A stretch of 64,000 nt of DNA from a bacterium 210917-DFI.7.65 (GTDB lineage: Bacteria > Bacillota > Clostridia > Oscillospirales > Oscillospiraceae). Shown here in pieces: positions 60,183-64,000 of this stretch; the first letter of the stretch is position 1; each line of letters begins with the position of its first letter. The stretch lies in NCBI GenBank assembly GCA_020555865.1, contig JAJCJJ010000001.1, positions 124,001-188,000 on the forward strand, written 5' to 3'. The notes below the pieces were generated by a model. It made no database searches and was not told the origin of the DNA. It worked only from the letters and a program-made list of their open reading frames with translations. The translations under genes and the position numbers were made by a program.

Positions 60183-60593
60183 TCACAGAGCATTCAGGTT
60201 TTCCTGTAAATCGCCCTGCATCAAGTGCTGGGCAATGGCTTGGTTCAGTGGCTTATGGGGGGGATAGGCTGCCTGCTCTACATCGTGCAGGCACTCCTCC
60301 ATCAATGCCTCCGGAGAAATGCCTTCCCGTTTGCCATAAAGATGGCCGAAGGCATAGCACACGGACTTGAGAAAGCCGAAAATATAGTCATGATTTCCAC
60401 GCATACTGGGCAGGTCATTGAACGAGCCCATGCTGCCGTATGCCCGAAGATGGTGGGCAACCTCATGGCGCTGGGTCCAGTCCTGAATATCCCTCTCCAG
60501 CCAGTTGATCCAGTTTTGAAATTCTGGATGGTCTGCCAGAAGGATGGAGCGCAGGCAGATCAGAGCTTCGGTATAAATATCTGTCTGTTTCAT
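60183..60593 (-). CDS. Hypothetical helical protein of the immunity array
   Basis: 136 residues. Helical, with HEVAHHLRAYGSMGSFNDL; the HExxH-like HEVAHH could suggest a metal site, but a true zincin pattern (HExxH) reads HEVAH here and a third ligand is not obvious. Start ATG overlaps the stop of the upstream gene as TGATG. Role unknown. Confidence 0.55.
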   Translation of the reverse strand: MKQTDIYTEALICLRSILLADHPEFQNWINWLERDIQDWTQRHEVAHHLRAYGSMGSFNDLPSMRGNHDYIFGFLKSVCYAFGHLYGKREGISPEALMEECLHDVEQAAYPPHKPLNQAIAQHLMQGDLQENLNAL

Positions 60594-60907
60594 CAGCTTC
60601 CTCCTGATTTTTTTAACGCTCCATCATAGGTGTGGCTTTCCCAGATGACCTCAAATTCCGCTTTCTCTATGACGCAGGCGTGGAATTCCTCGCCCCAGAC
60701 ATAGGCGTTCAGTTCCTCCACAGTAGGGATCGGCGTAATTTCAATAGTTCCGTTGTAAAGGTCAGGAATGTTGCGGGTTCGGCCATCCGCAAAGATGTCA
60801 ATGGAGCGGAGAGCCAGCCGCTCATTTCCTGTATCCACTTCATAGAGGATCACCGGCGGTTCTCCCTCCGGTGCGTCCTCCCAAAAGAGCTTGATATATT
60901 CAATCAT
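60593..60907 (-). CDS. DUF6881-like protein
   Basis: 104 residues. MIEYIKLFWEDAPEGEPPVILYEVD, then LRSIDIFADGRTRNIPDLY and PIPTVEELNAYV match the DUF6881 pattern as I recall it. Such proteins occur in immunity loci. The TGATG overlap couples it with the gene behind. Confidence 0.7.
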   Translation of the reverse strand: MIEYIKLFWEDAPEGEPPVILYEVDTGNERLALRSIDIFADGRTRNIPDLYNGTIEITPIPTVEELNAYVWGEEFHACVIEKAEFEVIWESHTYDGALKKSGGS

Positions 60908-60925
60908 CTCGATAGCCTCATCGTA

Positions 60926-61255
60926 TCATTTGAAATAGTAATACCAATTCCCGCCAAATTCCCGGTCACATTCCTCCTGGGAGGCAAAGGTGCAGTCCTT
61001 GATTCCCTCAATGGGGTAATGACGCTTTATCAGCTGCTCTCTGTGATAGGAATTGATCTGTTCCGTCAGGCCGCTCCGCCGCGCCGTCTCTAATTGCGCA
61101 TCGGTGGCAAAGATGTAGGACACAAAGTAGTTGTCCGGCTGGATGTAGTAGCCAAACTCAATGGCCTGCTGGATGTCATCGAAGTGGTGTTTCACATTCT
61201 CTATGCAGACTTCTATTACTTTTTGCCATGCGAACTCCTGCTCCTTATTTCTCAT
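60926..61255 (-). CDS. Hypothetical protein of the immunity array
   Basis: About 109 residues from the ATG at 61255 (AGGTGAGGTGG upstream). Helical N-terminus (WQKVIEVCIENVKHHFDDIQQ), aromatic end (EFGGNWYYYFK). The ATG lies inside the last codons of the upstream gene. No family recognised. Confidence 0.55.
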   Translation of the reverse strand: MRNKEQEFAWQKVIEVCIENVKHHFDDIQQAIEFGYYIQPDNYFVSYIFATDAQLETARRSGLTEQINSYHREQLIKRHYPIEGIKDCTFASQEECDREFGGNWYYYFK

Positions 61256-61688
61256 GTTCCACCTCACCTATGCCCAGATACATCCCCATCGTTTTTTCAT
61301 TGTCACAGGCCGCCCGGATTATTTTGGACAGCAGCATCAAATCGTCGATGTATTGGGAATATACACAGAATACATCTTCGTCGGAGTCGAAGTGAAACAG
61401 ATCCACGCCACTGTTATTTTCCTCGAACTCCCGGATCACGCCCCGGGCAAGCCGCTCCCAGTCCTCGCTGCTGCCGATCAGTCCCAGCCGGCAGAATTCT
61501 TCTACCCGGAATCCGTCGTTGACTTTCAGCAGAAGGGAGATGGCATAGGGATGGTGGGGAATGAGAAAGAATGGCGCGATCTGCTCCGGTTTCACCCAAA
61601 TTTTGAAGGGCGGGCGCGGATCAGGCATCCAGGGCAAAATTTCCCATTCGTCCTCCGGTCGGTTTCCGTATTGGCAAAGGTCTTTCAT
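61245..61688 (-). CDS. Imm51-like immunity protein
   Basis: 147 residues. The order PFKIWV, FFLIPHHPYAISLLLKVNDGF, DWERLARGVIREF and FDSDEDVFCVYS matches the Imm51 pattern I know. Immunity proteins of this type are cytoplasmic. GAGGAGAACACT lies before the ATG. It overlaps the next gene by 11 nt. Confidence 0.75.
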   Translation of the reverse strand: MKDLCQYGNRPEDEWEILPWMPDPRPPFKIWVKPEQIAPFFLIPHHPYAISLLLKVNDGFRVEEFCRLGLIGSSEDWERLARGVIREFEENNSGVDLFHFDSDEDVFCVYSQYIDDLMLLSKIIRAACDNEKTMGMYLGIGEVEHEK

Positions 61689-61698
61689 AGTGTTCTCC

Positions 61699-61944
61699 TC
61701 ATTCGATATCGCTTAGTTCTTCTTTCACATCCAGTGGAGCACCGTCCAGAGATGTGATCTGTGACGACTCTGTTTTCGTCAGATTTTTCAGGAAGATGCA
61801 GTATTCATTTGGATATCCACCTACAAACTCCATTTTGGGCATCCCGATCTGCTGCGGGTCGGTGATCCACAGGCAGGGTTCTCCCGTTGCCCAAAAGTGA
61901 GTCAGAGTGAGAATTTGGCCGTTGTAAATTACTTTCTGTTCCAT
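61699..61944 (-). CDS. Small hypothetical protein of the immunity array
   Basis: 81 residues from the ATG at 61944, two bases after the stop of the zinc-ribbon gene. Beta-rich (QKVIYNGQILTLTHFWATGEPCLWITDP). The longer open frame to 62157 is only a shadow of the upstream gene. No family recognised; part of the tight run of coupled genes. Confidence 0.55.
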   Translation of the reverse strand: MEQKVIYNGQILTLTHFWATGEPCLWITDPQQIGMPKMEFVGGYPNEYCIFLKNLTKTESSQITSLDGAPLDVKEELSDIE

Positions 61945-61946
61945 CC

Positions 61947-62546
61947 TCACTTCTCCTGCATTTGCCTCAGCAGCTTCACGATCCGCTCCCGGTTCTTTGC
62001 GGTTTTCATGAAGGTGGGGAGATGATCGGCCTGGGTCTTTTTCTGGCTTCCCGATGGCTTTTCTCGCAAATCGGCGCTGAGATAGTCGATCAGATAGGCA
62101 AGGTGCTCCCGGTTGAGGGCCCAGACTGGCTTGCCCTGGAATGAGGTCAAAAACCACAGCTCCAGGCCGAAGTAAGGTTCTCGTCCATCCCTGATTTCGC
62201 CAATATATGAAAACGCCTCCGCTGTTTTATGAACTTCTCCCGACATGGTTGTTCCACAATAGGGGCAGGCCACATGGAGGACGGAATAGTGCTGCTTTGC
62301 CTCGTCTTCAATATCCACCCGATAGTACCTGCCGCAGTTCCTGCATTGGTTATGGACATCATAGCGGTAGACCGTCCGATCCTGCGTCATCCGGTGGCCG
62401 CAGCTCAGGCAGCGGAAATAGGCGTCATCCTCATCCGCTGTCACCACACCCGCCCCATGGCACTTTGGGCATTTTACCTGGATGCCGGTGGTGAAGGCGC
62501 TGTAGGCACTGTGGGTGAAATAGGGTTCATCAACAATTCGGCTCAT
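61947..62546 (-). CDS. TFIIB-type zinc-ribbon protein
   Basis: About 199 residues from the ATG at 62546. Two zinc ribbons: CPKCHGAGVV...CLSCGHRM and CRNCGRYY...CPYCGTTM. The rest is helical and basic. Nucleic acid or protein binding is plausible. It sits in the array next to unrelated small proteins. Confidence 0.65.
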   Translation of the reverse strand: MSRIVDEPYFTHSAYSAFTTGIQVKCPKCHGAGVVTADEDDAYFRCLSCGHRMTQDRTVYRYDVHNQCRNCGRYYRVDIEDEAKQHYSVLHVACPYCGTTMSGEVHKTAEAFSYIGEIRDGREPYFGLELWFLTSFQGKPVWALNREHLAYLIDYLSADLREKPSGSQKKTQADHLPTFMKTAKNRERIVKLLRQMQEK

Positions 62547-62568
62547 GCACCCACACACTCCTTTCAAT

Positions 62569-63120
62569 TCAAGGATCGGCGGACAGCGTTTTTTTCATCT
62601 CCGCCAAGTCTTTTCCATCTAAACCATATGCCTGCTCAATCAGATTCGCATACCGAGCTGCATACTGCGAGAGCTCTGCTTCACAGTGCAAATCATACAG
62701 CAGCAGGCAGCCGTTGTGGAATATAACAGGATCAGGTTCCGCCTTTTCGCCCTCGACTACTGAGAGACGAAGCACCTCATCGGTAATGGTAAGTCGCTCT
62801 GACGGGTCTTTGATTTTAGACAATGCCATTCTCGCATAAGCGGCAATCTCATCCTGTTCCTGCAGGGCAATCGCTGTCGGTTCTTTCAGAACTAAGAGAA
62901 GGGCTTTTTCGTCCCACATCTCTGTGCTGCGCAGAAGATCTACTACCAGCATTCTTCTGTGAATATCCCGATTTTCCCAAGAGTCCAGCTCCAGCAGCAA
63001 ATCCTTTTGCTTTTTTTGATCTGGTTCATGGGCCCAATCAAACAGCTTTGCCCGAAAAATCTGATAGGCCGACATCATTTCCATCCATGCCGAGCTATGA
63101 TCCTTGCTGAACTCTATCAT
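62569..63120 (-). CDS. Hypothetical helical protein of the immunity array
   Basis: About 183 residues from the ATG at 63120. All-helical, with ELDSWENRDIHRRMLVVDLLRSTEMWDEKALLLVL suggesting HEAT-like pairs, and AYARMALSKIKDPSERLTI. No family recognised. The start codon overlaps none, but lies inside the 15-nt run between genes. Confidence 0.55.
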   Translation of the reverse strand: MIEFSKDHSSAWMEMMSAYQIFRAKLFDWAHEPDQKKQKDLLLELDSWENRDIHRRMLVVDLLRSTEMWDEKALLLVLKEPTAIALQEQDEIAAYARMALSKIKDPSERLTITDEVLRLSVVEGEKAEPDPVIFHNGCLLLYDLHCEAELSQYAARYANLIEQAYGLDGKDLAEMKKTLSADP

Positions 63121-63134
63121 GCTACTCGTTCTCC

Positions 63135-64000
63135 TCAAAAATCACGAAGCTCATCAAACTTCTCAATCAGGGCATCTTTTTGGAGTGCGCTGTCCGGGAG
63201 TGCATCCAGAATACCCCGCAGGGCCATGTAAATTTCATCCCGCTCCTCGGTTTCGATGAAGCCCATCTTGTTGAAGGTCCGGGTATAGGCCGCCACCGCA
63301 TCCAGCGCCTGGGCCTGAGAGTCCTCGCCCGGTTCAGCGGCCAGCTTCATCAGCTGGGAACGGGTCTTGCGGTATTGATTGGCTGCCTTTTTCGCAGCGG
63401 AGGCATGGATATGCTCCGCACCGTCCCAGCCTCGGAATGGATTGTCCAGGTTTTGCGCCAACCACTCCGGTTTCCGGGGCTTGGTGATCCGCAGGTCCAT
63501 TCCCGGCTTGCTTTTCCAGCGCCGTTTAGCCGCCTTTGCCGCATCCTCCGGCAGGCTGGTCATCCAGAACCAGCGAAGTTCCGGCATCTGTTCCGGGGCG
63601 GGGATGTCGTCCGCCCCGAAACCGAACAGGTCAAAGGTGGAGAGGTTCGTCAGTTCCCGGAGCCCTCTCACGGCGGAGAAGTTCCCCAGGTTTCCCGGCG
63701 CGCCCCAGAGCCGCAGCTCCTTCAGGTGGGGATGAACAGCAGCCAGTCCGGTCAAATCAAAGTCCTTCAGCTCGATGCCATGCAGCCCTCGTGGGTTCGG
63801 CAGTTCCGTGTGCGGGCGGTATTCCCCGATAAATTGGAGGGTCAAACCGCCGCCATCTTCGGGGGCATGGATTGCACAGGCGTCCGGCCCCTTGTTCTGG
63901 AACAGGAGCAGCTCCGTTCCCTCACACAGCCACAGCTCCTCCAGCCCGGTCATGTCCAGCATCAGCTTTCGGATGTTGGTGCCCCGCAGGTCCAGGGTCC
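63135..64000 (-). CDS. Leucine-rich-repeat-like protein (5' end beyond window)
   Basis: 288 residues are visible and the frame stays open at the right edge (LDLRGTNIRKLMLDMTGLEELWLCEG). Units such as LRLWGAPGNLGNFSAVRGLRELTNLSTFDLFG resemble leucine-rich repeats, followed by a helical end (AAKKAANQYRKTRSQLMKLAAE). Membership of the immunity array is by context. The true start lies outside. Confidence 0.65.
   Translation of the reverse strand, partial: TLDLRGTNIRKLMLDMTGLEELWLCEGTELLLFQNKGPDACAIHAPEDGGGLTLQFIGEYRPHTELPNPRGLHGIELKDFDLTGLAAVHPHLKELRLWGAPGNLGNFSAVRGLRELTNLSTFDLFGFGADDIPAPEQMPELRWFWMTSLPEDAAKAAKRRWKSKPGMDLRITKPRKPEWLAQNLDNPFRGWDGAEHIHASAAKKAANQYRKTRSQLMKLAAEPGEDSQAQALDAVAAYTRTFNKMGFIETEERDEIYMALRGILDALPDSALQKDALIEKFDELRDF

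Noticed and set aside
1..64000. CRISPR arrays
   Set aside because: No series of regularly spaced 25-40-nt repeats was seen; the only clear repeats are short inverted or tandem ones.

Overview
The window reads as chromosomal DNA of a Gram-positive anaerobe of the class Clostridia, probably an Oscillospiraceae/Ruminococcaceae-type gut bacterium. This is inferred from the greA-lysS, topA-trmFO-plsX-acpP-rnc and FtsK/SpoIIIE gene order, the NfnAB bifurcating transhydrogenase, an acetyl-dependent diaminopimelate (DAP) route, moderately high GC and strong AGGAGG-type ribosome binding sites. No rRNA, tRNA or CRISPR array was found.

Region 1 (1-28640) is mostly housekeeping. On the plus strand lie a cell-wall M23 peptidase behind the tail of an upstream membrane gene, greA-lysS, a SpoU methyltransferase, dprA, topA-trmFO-plsX (chained by ATGA overlaps), acpP-rnc, uppP, an FtsK-type translocase, an ECF sigma factor with a membrane partner, and a zinc-finger protein. 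Then come dapH-dapB (minus), an M20 deacylase (plus) and a PatA-like aminotransferase (minus), which together suit the N-acetyl branch of lysine/DAP synthesis. After a lipoprotein and two small membrane proteins come nfnA-nfnB and a domesticated-looking holin/endolysin pair.

Region 2 (about 28640-39370) is the proximal part of an integrated mobile island, almost all on the minus strand. It holds an ATPase/nuclease-like protein with an altered Walker A motif, a metallophosphoesterase, two decayed tandem large serine recombinases, a 51-residue protein, a MazF-type toxin, a long non-coding stretch with many inverted repeats, a sigma-like protein, an ArpU-like protein, an ImmA/XRE regulatory pair with matching palindromic operators, and a WYL regulator.

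Region 3 (39370-64000, continuing past the right edge) is the most striking part: 31 tightly packed minus-strand genes that look like an immunity locus against polymorphic toxins. Recognisable members are DUF4261, barstar, SF0329-family, SMI1/KNR4 (SUKH), CbrC, an Imm51-like protein, HEAT and SUMF1-like modules, and WGR/propeller and leucine-rich proteins. At its centre is an 1863-residue polyimmunity protein combining DUF2185, TPR, DUF4261, SUFU and DUF4253 modules. An RtcB RNA ligase sits inside the array, which suggests that RNA repair is combined with neutralisation of RNase toxins. No cognate toxin is visible in the window; if one is linked, it probably lies beyond position 64000.
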